Counted from the first letter of the stretch, positions 15,292 to 25,465 are shown. The stretch: 64,000 nt of DNA from Candidatus Humimonas hydrogenitrophica (GCA_947581615.1 CANPVD010000105.1:1-64000), one strand, 5' to 3'. The notes: a model not told the origin generated them from the sequence alone. Numbers and translations: made by a program.

Positions 15292-17139
15292 ATGACAGGA
15301 CGAGAAGAGCCGCCCGCGCAGGACGAGGACGACGAACCACACGCCCGGCCACAGCGCGAATCGGCGCCCGGCAGCGCCTACCGGACGGGATGGGTCTCGG
15401 TGCTCGCCGTGCTCGTGGGACTGTGCGCGGGCGGAGCGGCGTGGGTGCTGTACAGCCTCATCGGGCTGGTCACCAACTTCGTCTTCTACCAGCGGCTGGG
15501 CTTCGACCTCCCCACCCTGGCGCACCAGTCGCTGGGCCTGTGGATCCTGATCGTACCCTCCCTCGGCGGCCTGGTGGTGGGGCTCATGATCAAGTACGGC
15601 ACCAGCCGGGTCCGGGGGCACGGCATCCCCGAGGCCATGGAGGCGGTGCTCGCCAACCGGAGCCGCATCGCGCCCCGGGTGGCGATCCTCAAGCCGCTGT
15701 CGGCCGCGGTGGCGATCGGGACGGGCGGGCCGTTCGGGGCCGAGGGCCCGATCATCCAGACGGGCGGGGCGCTGGGCTCGGTGATCGGCCAGCTCATCGA
15801 CACGACCGCCGCCGAGCGCAAGGTCCTGCTGGCCTGCGGGGCCGGCGCGGGCATGGCGGCCGTGTTCGGGACCCCGATCGCCGGCATCATCCTGGCCATC
15901 GAGCTCCTCCTGTTCGAGTTCCGGTCCCGTTCGTTCATCCCGCTCGTCATCGCCACCACGCTGGCCACCGAGGTCCGCTACCACCTGCTGGGCAGGGGCC
16001 CGATCTTCCAGATGCAGCCCGCCCACTACGACGTGATCTCGGGGCTGCCCTTCTACCTGCTGCTTGGCCTGCTGTGCGGCCTGGTCGCCGTGGCGCTCAC
16101 GGACGGCCTCTACCGGGTCGAGGACTTCTTCGAGAGCCTCTCCCTGGACGAGATGTGGTGGCCGGCGCTGGGCGGCCTGGTGCTGGGCGTGTGCGGCTAC
16201 CTCATGCCGAGGGTGCTCGGCGTGGGCTACGACACGATCACAGAGATCCTGAACGGCCACTTCGCCCTCGGTCTGCTGGCCGCCCTGTTCCTCCTCAAGA
16301 GCATCGCCTTCCTGGTGTCGCTGGGCTCGGGGACCTCGGGTGGTCTGCTGGCCCCCACCTTCATGGTGGGCGCTTCGCTGGGCGGCGCCTTCGCCCTGAC
16401 GGTGAACGCGGTCGTTCCCGGAGCGCACCTGGATCCGGGGGCGTACGCTCTGGTGGGGATGGCCGCCGTGTTCGCATCGGCCGCGCGGGCCACCTTCACC
16501 CTGTTCGTGTTCGCGTTCGAAATCACGCGGGACTTCAACTCCATCCTGCCCCTGATGCTGGTGTGCGTGATCGCCGACGCGGTATCGATCAAGCTCATGA
16601 AGCAGACGATCCTGACGCGAAAGCTCGCCCGCCGCGGCCTGACCGTTCCGCAGGAGTTCGAGGTCGACGCGTTGCAGCAGGTGACCGTAGGCGAGATGAT
16701 GGACCGCGAGCCCCCGACCGTGCCGGCATCCATGAAGCTGTCGGACCTGGCCGACCGGCTGGCCGACCAGGACCCCGAGCTGTCGCGGCACGAGGGGCTG
16801 CCGGTGCTGGACGCCGCCGGCCGGCTGGTCGGCATCATCACGCACGGGGACGTGCTCCGGCAGCTCGAGCAGGGGGCCGGCCGGGACATGGACGTGCTCT
16901 CGGCCGGCACCCTCGATCCGGTGGTGGCGTATCCCGACGAGCTCGTGCACGACGCGGTCCTCAAGATGCTGCACCACGACGTCGGGCGGCTGCCCGTGGT
17001 CGAACGCAAGGACCCGGGCCACCTGATCGGCTACCTGGGCCGCTCGGCCACGCTCGAGGCGCGGCTGCGGAGGCTGCAGGAGGAGAGGGAGCGGGAGCCG
17101 GGCTGGCTGCCCCTGTTCCGGCGGCGCGAGCACGGGTGA
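15292..17139 (+). CDS. ClC-family chloride channel/antiporter with C-terminal CBS pair
   Basis: A 615-residue ClC protein, either a chloride channel or a Cl-/H+ (or F-) antiporter in the inner membrane. ClC signature blocks are present: VRGHGIPEA (GSGIP equivalent), FGAEGPIIQTGG with the gating Glu at about residue 150, and SGTSGGLLAPTF (GxFxP equivalent). Ten or more hydrophobic segments run from about 30 to 440. Two CBS domains follow (about 460-600): VGEMMDREPPTVPASM, GLPVLDAAGRLVGIITHGDVL and DAVLKMLHHDVGRLPVVE. The CBS pair suggests nucleotide-responsive gating. It lies between the tdh lipoprotein and kbl, 48 bases before kbl. Confidence 0.93.
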   Translation: MTGREEPPAQDEDDEPHARPQRESAPGSAYRTGWVSVLAVLVGLCAGGAAWVLYSLIGLVTNFVFYQRLGFDLPTLAHQSLGLWILIVPSLGGLVVGLMIKYGTSRVRGHGIPEAMEAVLANRSRIAPRVAILKPLSAAVAIGTGGPFGAEGPIIQTGGALGSVIGQLIDTTAAERKVLLACGAGAGMAAVFGTPIAGIILAIELLLFEFRSRSFIPLVIATTLATEVRYHLLGRGPIFQMQPAHYDVISGLPFYLLLGLLCGLVAVALTDGLYRVEDFFESLSLDEMWWPALGGLVLGVCGYLMPRVLGVGYDTITEILNGHFALGLLAALFLLKSIAFLVSLGSGTSGGLLAPTFMVGASLGGAFALTVNAVVPGAHLDPGAYALVGMAAVFASAARATFTLFVFAFEITRDFNSILPLMLVCVIADAVSIKLMKQTILTRKLARRGLTVPQEFEVDALQQVTVGEMMDREPPTVPASMKLSDLADRLADQDPELSRHEGLPVLDAAGRLVGIITHGDVLRQLEQGAGRDMDVLSAGTLDPVVAYPDELVHDAVLKMLHHDVGRLPVVERKDPGHLIGYLGRSATLEARLRRLQEEREREPGWLPLFRRREHG

Positions 17140-17187
17140 CGGGAAGCACGGACGGGACGAGATGACATCTCGGCAGCGGGAGGAGGC

Positions 17188-18378
<1,191 letters not shown>

Positions 18379-18391
18379 TTGTCGCCTCGCG

Positions 18392-18420
18392 TTGACACCC
18401 GGACGGGGAGCCTCTAGGCT
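18392..18420 (+). promoter_or_regulatory. Sigma-70-type promoter for the SCO-linked operon
   Basis: A perfect -35 TTGACA (18392-18397) and TAGGCT (18415-18420) with a 17-base spacer, in the gap after kbl and about 70 bases before the His-rich small protein. Confidence 0.5.
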
Positions 18421-18489
18421 CCGGTCGTTCGGGGGCCGGGGCATGCCGGACCGGTGAAGCCGCGCGGGAGCAGCGGGTTGAGAGCGAAC

Positions 18490-18864
18490 ATGGCTGACGC
18501 ATCCGGGTCGGGCCCGCGCGCCCGCCGCTTCGTGCGGCGGCCGGCCGCGGCCTTCCTGTTCGCCCTGTTCGTGGTGGCGAACCCGGCCTACTTCTGCCCC
18601 ATCAACTGCCTGCTGCACCACAACGGGGACCACGCCGACCGCCATGGGCACTCCATCATGATGATGGGCGATGCGTGCCACCCGGGACCGCAGGTCACGC
18701 CCCAGCAGGCTCCATCGGGCCGTGAGCTGTCGCCGGCCGTCCCGGGCGTCGTGAGCGTCCTCCTGCCGATCACCACTCCGGCGGTCGGCCGCGACGATTC
18801 CGGCTCCCTGGCCGCGCTCCCCTCCACTCGCGCCGCACCGCCCCCACCTCCTCCCAGAGCCTGA
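18490..18864 (+). CDS. Small membrane-anchored His/Met/Cys-rich protein
   Basis: A 124-residue protein of unknown family. A basic N terminus (RARRFVRRPAAA) leads into one hydrophobic segment (AAFLFALFVVANPAYF, about 20-36). Directly behind it is a metal-ligand-dense stretch: CPINC, HHNGDHADRHGH, MMMGDACH, all within 35 residues. The rest is Pro/Ser/Ala-rich and probably disordered, ending in a Pro run. This composition suggests an exported Cu/Zn-binding protein (inference). The ATG at 18490 is used; a GTG 36 bases upstream would add 12 residues. First gene of an operon ending in a SCO protein. Confidence 0.65.
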   Translation: MADASGSGPRARRFVRRPAAAFLFALFVVANPAYFCPINCLLHHNGDHADRHGHSIMMMGDACHPGPQVTPQQAPSGRELSPAVPGVVSVLLPITTPAVGRDDSGSLAALPSTRAAPPPPPPRA

Positions 18865-19010
18865 GCCTCCGGGCGCCCCGCACGGGCGCCGCCCGCGACA
18901 TCCGGCACCGTCAGGACCGAACGGCATGCCCGCCCCGGCCGGGACGCGCACACCGCGCGGGAATCCGTCACCGGACAGGCACAGGCACTGGCACACGGGA
19001 GGAACACCAG

Positions 19011-20216
19011 GTGGAACGACGAACCCACACGGGAACCGGGCGACGCCCGGCCGCGGCCGCCCTGGCCGGCATCCTCGGCCTGGGGCTCGCCCTCGGACCG
19101 AGCGGCCTGCGCGCCCAGCAGAGCGACACCACGAAGAGCACCGTCCAGGCCCTCGACCTGTCGGGGGGCGGAGGTGGCGACCAGAGCCTGGAGGACCTGA
19201 CGGGAGAGAACGCGTTCCCGCTCCAGGTCACCGGCTTCGGGGTGGGCGACTACACCTACCACGGGCGCACCAGGGACAACACGTTCGCCGCCGGCAAACT
19301 GGCGGTGGCCATGTTCCGGGAGCTCGGCGACTCCTTCTGGTTCTTCGGCCAGCTCACCACCTCCCTCGATACCGAGGGCGGAGGGGGAAGCGGCGAGGTC
19401 CCCACGAACATCGAGATCGACAACCTGATCGTGAACTTCACGCCGCCGGGCGCCACCAACCTGAGCTTCAGCTTCGGGAAGTTCGACGCGCCGATCGGGT
19501 TCGAGCGGGACGACGAGCCCCTCAACCTCCAGCCCACCGAGAGCTTCAACTACAGCTACGGCCGGCCGGCCAAGATGGTGGGCCTCATCGGCCGCTGGAA
19601 CCTGACTCCCTCGGTGGACCTGGCCGGCTGGGTCGCCAACGGATGGGACGCCCAGCTCTCCTCCAACCACGGCAAGACGCTGGGGCTCCGGCTCGGCACG
19701 CGACCCACCGGAAACACCAGCGTCGGGCTGTCGGGCCTGTACGGCCCCGAGGGTGACCAGGGTGCCACGTTCGACCGCTACCTCCTCACCTTCGACTACG
19801 CCATCCAGCCCACGCCCGACGTGATCGTGGCCGGGGAGGCCAACTGGGGCGGGGACCGGAGCGTGCTGGCCGATGGCTCGGACGCACGCTGGTACGGCGG
19901 TCTGCTGACGCTGTTCGGCCGCTTCACCGGTCACTTCGGGACGACCGTGCGGGGCGAGGTGTTCCGCGATCGGGACGGAGCGCGCACGGGCGTGGTACAG
20001 ACGATGGAATCGCTCACGATCGCCCCCACCTACTTCCTGGGCACGGGACGCGAGGGCATCTTCGCCAACGTGGAGCACACGACCTTCCGCATCCCGCGCT
20101 TCCAGCTCCGCACGGGGCTGCGCTACAACCACTCCAACCAGCCCTTCTTCGAGACCAGCACGGGGCTGGACACGTGGAACATCGAGTACCTGGCCGAGCT
20201 GGTGGCCACCTTCTAG
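19011..20216 (+). CDS. Outer membrane porin (OmpL-like, BBP2-type)
   Basis: A 401-residue outer-membrane porin. The GTG start gives a signal peptide (GRRPAAAALAGILGLGLALG, cleavage near LRAQQ). The mature protein has the alternating strands and aromatic girdle of a 14-16-strand barrel. It includes blocks typical of the BBP2 family: LSFSFGKFDAPIGFERDD, ESFNYSYGRPAKMVGL, LAGWVANGWDAQ. The chain ends FQLRTGLRYNHSNQ...ELVATF with a C-terminal Phe as in classical porins. It lies between the metal-ligand-rich small protein and a membrane protein, so it may admit the substrate of this operon. GGGAGGAACACCAG precedes the start. Confidence 0.8.
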   Translation: MERRTHTGTGRRPAAAALAGILGLGLALGPSGLRAQQSDTTKSTVQALDLSGGGGGDQSLEDLTGENAFPLQVTGFGVGDYTYHGRTRDNTFAAGKLAVAMFRELGDSFWFFGQLTTSLDTEGGGGSGEVPTNIEIDNLIVNFTPPGATNLSFSFGKFDAPIGFERDDEPLNLQPTESFNYSYGRPAKMVGLIGRWNLTPSVDLAGWVANGWDAQLSSNHGKTLGLRLGTRPTGNTSVGLSGLYGPEGDQGATFDRYLLTFDYAIQPTPDVIVAGEANWGGDRSVLADGSDARWYGGLLTLFGRFTGHFGTTVRGEVFRDRDGARTGVVQTMESLTIAPTYFLGTGREGIFANVEHTTFRIPRFQLRTGLRYNHSNQPFFETSTGLDTWNIEYLAELVATF

Positions 20217-20267
20217 GCGCCCGGGGGAGACCCGCAGCGGCGCGACGCACGAGACGCGAGGAGCTCC

Positions 20268-20834
20268 ATGAGCGGCATCTACAGCCTCCGAGACGCGGAC
20301 CGGTCGGTGAAGCTGGCGGCCGTCCTGTTCATGCTGGTGCTGGGCTACGCCTACATCTTCGCCTTCTTCATGGTGAAGCAGTACGCGGGGCTCACGCCGG
20401 CGGACGTGGCCACCACCTACGTGCCCCGGAAGATCGAAGCCTCCAGCCTGCCGCAGCGGTCGAGCAGCACCACGCAGGCGCTCGACCTGTCCGCCATGAA
20501 GCAGGAGCACCACCGGGTCGACACGCAGCTCCTCATCCAGGACAGCCACATCCACATCATGATCTACGCGATGATCGCGGCCCTCCAGACGCTGGTCATC
20601 CTGGGGCTGGGCTGGTCGGCCGGCTTCCGCGACCTGGTCATCCTGCTCGCGTTCGGCTCCGGGTCGCTGGACTTCGCCGGACAGTGGCTGATGAAGGCCG
20701 GCATCGGGGGCTTCGCCTGGCTGACGATCGCCTCGGGCTGGCTCATGACCCTCGTGTACGTCGTCGTGCTGATCGGAACTTTGAGAGCCGTGTTCGGAAA
20801 TAAGACGAAGCGGGACGCCGCGGCCGGCGCCTGA
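20268..20834 (+). CDS. Integral membrane protein, function unknown
   Basis: A 188-residue protein with about four hydrophobic segments: LAAVLFMLVLGYAYIFAFFMV (15-37), then after a ~65-residue extracytoplasmic loop IHIMIYAMIAALQTLVILGLGW (94-116), DLVILLAFGSGSLDFAGQWL (120-140) and LTIASGWLMTLVYVVVLIGTL (150-170). His residues cluster before the second segment (EHHRVD, DSHIHI), so a heme- or metal-coordinating role is possible but unproven. The ATG has GAGGAGCTCC upstream. Spacing to the neighbours (50 and 45 bases) suggests one operon with the porin and the FMN-bind-like gene. Confidence 0.7.
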   Translation: MSGIYSLRDADRSVKLAAVLFMLVLGYAYIFAFFMVKQYAGLTPADVATTYVPRKIEASSLPQRSSSTTQALDLSAMKQEHHRVDTQLLIQDSHIHIMIYAMIAALQTLVILGLGWSAGFRDLVILLAFGSGSLDFAGQWLMKAGIGGFAWLTIASGWLMTLVYVVVLIGTLRAVFGNKTKRDAAAGA

Positions 20835-20879
20835 GGCGTCCCGCACGAAACTCCACGCAGAGCGCGAGAGGTCGATGCC

Positions 20880-21524
20880 ATGAGCCATGCGAAGCGATCG
20901 AGAGCCGGCGAACGGGGACGGCGGATTCGGCGGCTGGCGGGGGCGGCGACGCTCGCCGTCCTGTTGCCGCTGGTGGCCGGGGCGGCCGAGCATATCACCC
21001 CGACGGTGGTCCTGCGGAAGCAGGCGGACGTGATCCGCTCCACCCTGCCCGACGCGACCCATTTTTTCCTCAAGACGGTGCAGATCGGCCGCCGGGACCT
21101 GAGCGCCATCGAGCAGACGGCCGACTTCAAGCCCGAGGATCCCAGGGTCAAGTTCTACTACGGCCAGAACGGGTCGGGGAGCCTGGTCGGCGTGGTGCTG
21201 TTCCCGCAGGTCAACACCCAGCACGGCCCGTTCGAGGTCGGCCTCACGCTCGGTCCGGACGGCACGATCCGGGACGTGGCGCCCACCAAGGCCACAGTCG
21301 AGACCAAGCCGTGGGTCGAGAAGGCCGTGGGCACGGGCTTCCTGGACGACTTCAGGGGGCTGTCGGCGGGCCAGCAGCCCGACCGGGCGCGCAAGGCCCT
21401 GCGCTCGGCCGACATCGGCGACATGCCGACCTTCGCCGGCGAGGAGCTCGCCGAGGCGGTCGAGCACGGCCTGGCGCTCTACCAGGTCCTGTACGCGGGC
21501 TCCGCGTCCGGGTCGGCGAACTGA
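20880..21524 (+). CDS. Exported FMN-binding-domain-like protein
   Basis: A 214-residue exported protein. The N terminus is basic then hydrophobic (LAGAATLAVLLPLVAGAAEH). The mature part resembles the FMN_bind domain: VGVVLFPQVNTQHGPFEVGLTLGPDGTIRDVAPTKATVE, then a segment like the family's closing helix (GTGFLDDFRGLSAG). The SGAT-type flavinylation motif normally modified by ApbE is not visible, so covalent FMN is doubtful. Placed between a His-containing membrane protein and SCO, it may be part of an electron- or metal-transfer module (inference). Confidence 0.55.
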   Translation: MSHAKRSRAGERGRRIRRLAGAATLAVLLPLVAGAAEHITPTVVLRKQADVIRSTLPDATHFFLKTVQIGRRDLSAIEQTADFKPEDPRVKFYYGQNGSGSLVGVVLFPQVNTQHGPFEVGLTLGPDGTIRDVAPTKATVETKPWVEKAVGTGFLDDFRGLSAGQQPDRARKALRSADIGDMPTFAGEELAEAVEHGLALYQVLYAGSASGSAN

Positions 21525-21531
21525 GGAGCCG

Positions 21532-22338
21532 TTGAAGCCGGATCGAACGGGCGCCGCCCCGGTTCGCGTCGCGGTCCTGCTGCTCGCGCTGGTCGTGGCG
21601 GGAGCCGCGGGCTGGGCGCTGGGGCGGGCCGGCGGGCGGAGCGCCGGGCCCGGAGGCGCGGCGACGGAGGCCGGTCCGGGAAGCGCCACCATGGACGCCC
21701 GGTCGGCCGCAAGCCTCGAGGACCTCGGCCCGGCGCCCCACTACACGCTCACCGATCAGAACGGCCGTCGCGTGGACTCGGACTCCCTCCTCGGGAAGGT
21801 GCGCGTCGTCACCTTCCTGTTCCCCTACTGCCGCACCTACTGCCCGCTGGTGGCGGCCCACCTGCGCGGTCTCCAGTCCGAGCTGGAGAGCGCCGGCCTG
21901 GCCGACCGGGTCCAGACGGTGGCGTTCAACGTCGACCCGGCCGGTGCCGACCGGACCCGCATGCGGAGCTTCCTGCGCCAGTATGGCTGGGAGCCCTCCG
22001 GGCGGGCCATGGAGTACCTGACCGGCACCCCGACCGAGATCCGTCGGGTGGTCACGGGCGGCTACCACGTCGACTACCGGCGGGTCGAGGAGGGCGGCGA
22101 GGGCCCCGGGGGCGCGGGGGCGGCCGGGGACACGACTGGTGCGCTCGCGCCACAGCCGGAGGTGCTGAACCCGCTTGCCGACAGCGCCGCCGTGACGTAC
22201 GACGTGGTGCACAACGACGCGCTCGAGCTGGTGGACCCGCAGGGGAGAATCCGCCGGTACTACGGGGAGGCGGACCGCGTCTCCGACGAGCGGCTCGTCT
22301 CGGACATCCGGGCCCTGCTCGGCGGAGGGGAGCGCTGA
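21532..22338 (+). CDS. SCO1/SenC/PrrC family protein
   Basis: A thioredoxin-fold copper chaperone or thiol reductase for cytochrome c oxidase assembly. It is 268 residues, with TTG start 7 bases after the preceding stop (GAGGAGCCG upstream). One N-terminal membrane anchor (VAVLLLALVVAGAAGWALG), then the SCO domain: YTLTDQNGRRVDSDSLLGKVRVVTFLF, the CxxxC copper motif YCRTYCP (about 98-104), FNVDPAGADR, and the downstream conserved His in VVHNDALELVDPQGR. An inserted Gly/Ala-rich segment (about 185-205) is unusual. Last gene of the operon; a hairpin follows at 22383. Confidence 0.88.
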   Translation: MKPDRTGAAPVRVAVLLLALVVAGAAGWALGRAGGRSAGPGGAATEAGPGSATMDARSAASLEDLGPAPHYTLTDQNGRRVDSDSLLGKVRVVTFLFPYCRTYCPLVAAHLRGLQSELESAGLADRVQTVAFNVDPAGADRTRMRSFLRQYGWEPSGRAMEYLTGTPTEIRRVVTGGYHVDYRRVEEGGEGPGGAGAAGDTTGALAPQPEVLNPLADSAAVTYDVVHNDALELVDPQGRIRRYYGEADRVSDERLVSDIRALLGGGER

Positions 22339-22382
22339 CCGGTCTCGCACCGCCCTTGCATGGCATCGTCACCGAACGAACG

Positions 22383-22403
22383 TTCGCGCTCCCCGAGCGC
22401 GAA
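22383..22403 (+). terminator. Hairpin after the SCO gene
   Basis: A perfect 9-bp stem TTCGCGCTC / GAGCGCGAA with a CCC loop, 45 bases after the SCO stop. No clear T-run follows. A CGAACGTTCG palindrome overlaps its left edge. Confidence 0.5.
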
Positions 22404-22468
22404 TCACCACGGCCGGCCGCCCGGGTGGGGCCGGATCCTACCCAGCATTCGGAGCGAGGACAGAACTC

Positions 22469-23389
22469 ATGGCCGCCACGGACGCACCCGCGACGACCCG
22501 ACGCCCCACCCTCGAGGATCTGAATCTGTCGACGGGCAAAAGGGCACGCCTGTACGACATGCTCTACCACCACGGCGTGGGCAACGGGACGCTGCTCTGC
22601 CTGCCCATCGACCATGGCCTCGAGCACGGCCCGCGCGACTTCCTGGTCAACCCGGCGGCCGCCGACCCGGCGTTCCAGTTCGAGCTCGCCATCCAGGGCG
22701 GCTACAACGCCATCGCCTGCCAGATCGGGTTCGCCGAGAGGTACTTTCCGCGCTTCGCGGGGCGGGTGCCGCTCATCCTGAAGATCAACGGTAAGACGAA
22801 CATTCCCTCCGACGCGGACGCGCACTCGCCCGTGACCGCCTCGGTCGAGGACGCGGTGCGGCTCGGGGCGCACGCCATCGGCTACACGATGTACGTGGGC
22901 TCGCCGCAGCAGTCCCGTCACTTCGAGGACTTCCGGAGGGTCCGCCAGGACGCGGAGCGCTACGGGATCCCGATCGTCATGTGGGCCTACCCGCGCGGCT
23001 CGGCCGTGGAAGAGAAGGGCGGGCGCGACTGCCTGTACGCGGTGGATTACGCAGCGCGCGTAGCGATGGAGCTCGGGGCGGACGTCGTCAAGCTCAACGT
23101 GCCCGAGAAGAGCGACAAGGACGCCGACATGCCGGCGAAGTACCGGGAGCTGGAGTGGGACTACGCCGAGGGCGCCGCCCGGGTCACCCGCTCGGCGCAG
23201 AACACGCTCGTCCTGTTCTCGGGCGGTAGCAAGGTGAGCGACGAGGACCTCCTCGAGAAGGGACGGCTGGTCATGGAGGGCGGGGCCACGGGCCTCATCT
23301 TCGGCCGCAACATGTGGCAGCGGCCCATGGACGAGGCCCTGGCCGTCACCCGCAAGGTCAAGGCGATGTTCGAGGACTACGGTGTCTGA
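22469..23389 (+). CDS. fbaB: Class I fructose-bisphosphate aldolase (DhnA/FbaB type)
   Basis: Schiff-base aldolase cleaving fructose 1,6-bisphosphate in glycolysis/gluconeogenesis. It is 306 residues. Visible family blocks are LCLPIDHGLEHGPRDF, YNAIACQIGFAERY, LILKINGKTN, HAIGYTMYVGSPQQ, MWAYPRGSAV, the Schiff-base lysine region ADVVKLNVPEK, VLFSGGSKVSDEDLL and GATGLIFGRNMWQRP. The ATG follows GCGAGGACAGAACTC. The stop overlaps the rpe start by 8 bases, so the two sugar-phosphate genes are co-expressed. Confidence 0.92.
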   Translation: MAATDAPATTRRPTLEDLNLSTGKRARLYDMLYHHGVGNGTLLCLPIDHGLEHGPRDFLVNPAAADPAFQFELAIQGGYNAIACQIGFAERYFPRFAGRVPLILKINGKTNIPSDADAHSPVTASVEDAVRLGAHAIGYTMYVGSPQQSRHFEDFRRVRQDAERYGIPIVMWAYPRGSAVEEKGGRDCLYAVDYAARVAMELGADVVKLNVPEKSDKDADMPAKYRELEWDYAEGAARVTRSAQNTLVLFSGGSKVSDEDLLEKGRLVMEGGATGLIFGRNMWQRPMDEALAVTRKVKAMFEDYGV

Positions 23390-24098
23390 GAACTCCGCCG
23401 GCGGCACGCACCGCCGCCCCATGCCCCAGGGGGTCGTGATCGCCCCCTCCATCCTGGCGGCCGACTACGTCCGCCTGGGCGAGCAGGTGGCCGAGGCCGA
23501 GGAGGCGGGCGCCCGTTGGTTCCAGGTGGACGTGATGGACGGCCACTTCGTCCCCAACCTCAGCATCGGCCTCCCGGTGCTCGAGTCGTTGCGGCCGGTG
23601 ACCGACGCCTTCCTGGACGTCCACCTCATGATCGACAACCCGGAGGGATTCCTGGAGCCCTTCGCGCGGGCGGGCGCCGACCTCATCACGGTCCACCAGG
23701 AGGTGTGCCCCCACCTGCACCGCGAGGTGCACGAGATCCGGCGCCTGGGGTGCAGGGCCGGGGTGGCCATCGACCCCTCCACCCCCGCCGAGATGCTGTC
23801 GGAGATCCTCCCCTTCGTGGACCTGGTGCTGGTCATGACCGTGAATCCCGGGTTCGGCGGTCAATCCTTCATCCACGCCGCTCTGCGCAAGGTGAAACGC
23901 GTGCGTGAGATGGCGGCCCGCTACTCGCTCAGGGGCCTGCGCGTGCAGGTGGACGGCGGCGTCGACCCCGAGACCGCGGCCCTGTCGGTGGACGCGGGCG
24001 CCGACGTGCTGGTCGCCGGCTCCTCGGTGTTCCGGGGGCCGGGCACGATCGCCGAGAACTACCGGGCCCTGCGGCGCGCCGTGGCGGTCGAGGTTTGA
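23382..24098 (+). CDS. rpe: Ribulose-phosphate 3-epimerase
   Basis: Interconverts ribulose 5-phosphate and xylulose 5-phosphate. TIM barrel of 238 residues, slightly longer than usual because of a ~17-residue N-terminal extension before VVIAPSILAADYVRLGEQV. Metal ligands and signature motifs are visible: FQVDVMDGHFVPNLSIG, LDVHLMIDNPE, the flexible VNPGFGGQSFI loop, and LRVQVDGGVDPETA with VAGSSVF. GTG start inside the aldolase end; the stop overlaps moeB by TTGA. Confidence 0.95.
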   Translation: MSENSAGGTHRRPMPQGVVIAPSILAADYVRLGEQVAEAEEAGARWFQVDVMDGHFVPNLSIGLPVLESLRPVTDAFLDVHLMIDNPEGFLEPFARAGADLITVHQEVCPHLHREVHEIRRLGCRAGVAIDPSTPAEMLSEILPFVDLVLVMTVNPGFGGQSFIHAALRKVKRVREMAARYSLRGLRVQVDGGVDPETAALSVDAGADVLVAGSSVFRGPGTIAENYRALRRAVAVEV

Positions 24099-25432
24099 GC
24101 GCCCCCCCCGGCGGCGAGGCCGCCGAAGTCGTCGAGGGTGCCCAGACGACCGAGCCTGCCGAAGGAGCGCCCTCCCCCGCGTCGCCGGATCGCCGCTACC
24201 CGGAAGCGCCGGCCCGCCGGGCCGGCGCGCTGAGCCTGGATCCGGACGAACTGCGCCGCTACGTCCGTCACCTCTCGATCCCCGATGTCGGCGAGGAGGG
24301 CCAGCGGCGGCTCAAGGCCGCGCGCGTGCTGCTGGTGGGGGCCGGGGGGCTCGGCTCCCCGGCCGCCCTCTACCTGGCGGCCGCCGGGATCGGCACCCTC
24401 GGCCTGGTCGACTTCGACCAGGTCGACGTCACCAACCTCCACCGGCAGGTGCTGTACGGCACCGCCGCGGTCGGCCGGCCGAAGCTGGACTCGGCCCGCG
24501 CGCGCCTGGCCGACCTCAACCCGGAGGTGCGGGTCGAGACGTTCCAGACCCGGCTCGACAGCGGGAACGCGCTCGAGCTCCTGGAGGGGTGGGACGTGGT
24601 CGTGGACGGAAGCGACAACTTCCCCACCCGCTACCTGGTGAACGACGCCTGCGTCCTCCTCGGAATCCCGGACGTGTGGGGCGCCATCTTCCGCTTCGAG
24701 GGCCAGGCCTCCGTGTTCGGCGTCCCGGGCGGTCCCTGCTACCGGTGCGTGTTCCCCGAGCCGCCTCCGCCAGGCTCGGTGCCGAGCTGCGCCGAGGCGG
24801 GCGTGCTGGGCGTGCTCCCGGGGATCGTGGGGATGATCCAGGCGACCGAGGCCATCAAGCTCGTGCTGGGGCTGGGACGGACCCTGGCGGGGCGCCTGCT
24901 CCTGATCGACGCTCTCGAGATGCGGTTCCGGGACCTCTCGGTCCCGGCCGACCCGCGCTGCCCCGTGTGCGGAGAGCATCCCACGGTGACCGAGCTCATC
25001 GACTACGAGGCGTTCTGCGGCGGCCCGGAGGAGACGGGGCTCGCGCCGGCGGGCGGCGCGGAAGCGGCCGGCGCGGCCGGTTCGGGCGGGAGCGCCGGGC
25101 CGGGGGTGCCCCCGGTCATCTCGGTGCGCGAGCTGAGCGCGCGCCTGGAGGGCCCGGAGCCCCCCGCGCTCCTGGACGTGCGCGAACCGTTCGAGTGGGG
25201 GATCTGCAACCTGGAGACCCGGGGCGCGCGCCTCCTGCCGCTGGCCGAGCTGCCCGGCGCCCTGGACTCGCTGGACCCCGACCGCGAGCTGGTGGTGTAC
25301 TGCCACACCGGCAACCGGAGCGGCCTCGCCGTGCGCTTCCTGCGCCAGGCGGGCTTCGAGCGGGCCCGCAACCTGGCGGGCGGCATCCAGGCCTGGGCCG
25401 AGCAGATCGACCCGGGCATGCCGACGTACTGA
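24095..25432 (+). CDS. moeB: MoeB/ThiF-type adenylyltransferase with rhodanese domain
   Basis: E1-like enzyme that adenylates the C terminus of MoaD/ThiS-type sulfur carriers, fused to a rhodanese that can supply sulfur (MoeZ-like). It is 445 residues; TTG start overlapping the rpe stop. A disordered ~50-residue N-terminal lead precedes RYVRHLSIPDVGEEGQRRL, the ATP loop VGAGGLGSP, DFDQVDVTNLHRQVLY, DGSDNFPTRYLVND and the zinc CxxC pair CYRC...CPVC. The rhodanese (about 345-445) carries the active-site loop CHTGNRSGLA. A MoaD/ThiS partner is not adjacent. Confidence 0.92.
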   Translation: MSAPPGGEAAEVVEGAQTTEPAEGAPSPASPDRRYPEAPARRAGALSLDPDELRRYVRHLSIPDVGEEGQRRLKAARVLLVGAGGLGSPAALYLAAAGIGTLGLVDFDQVDVTNLHRQVLYGTAAVGRPKLDSARARLADLNPEVRVETFQTRLDSGNALELLEGWDVVVDGSDNFPTRYLVNDACVLLGIPDVWGAIFRFEGQASVFGVPGGPCYRCVFPEPPPPGSVPSCAEAGVLGVLPGIVGMIQATEAIKLVLGLGRTLAGRLLLIDALEMRFRDLSVPADPRCPVCGEHPTVTELIDYEAFCGGPEETGLAPAGGAEAAGAAGSGGSAGPGVPPVISVRELSARLEGPEPPALLDVREPFEWGICNLETRGARLLPLAELPGALDSLDPDRELVVYCHTGNRSGLAVRFLRQAGFERARNLAGGIQAWAEQIDPGMPTY

Positions 25433-25465
25433 GGGGGATGGGCGGAGCGTGAGGAGCGAGCGGCC

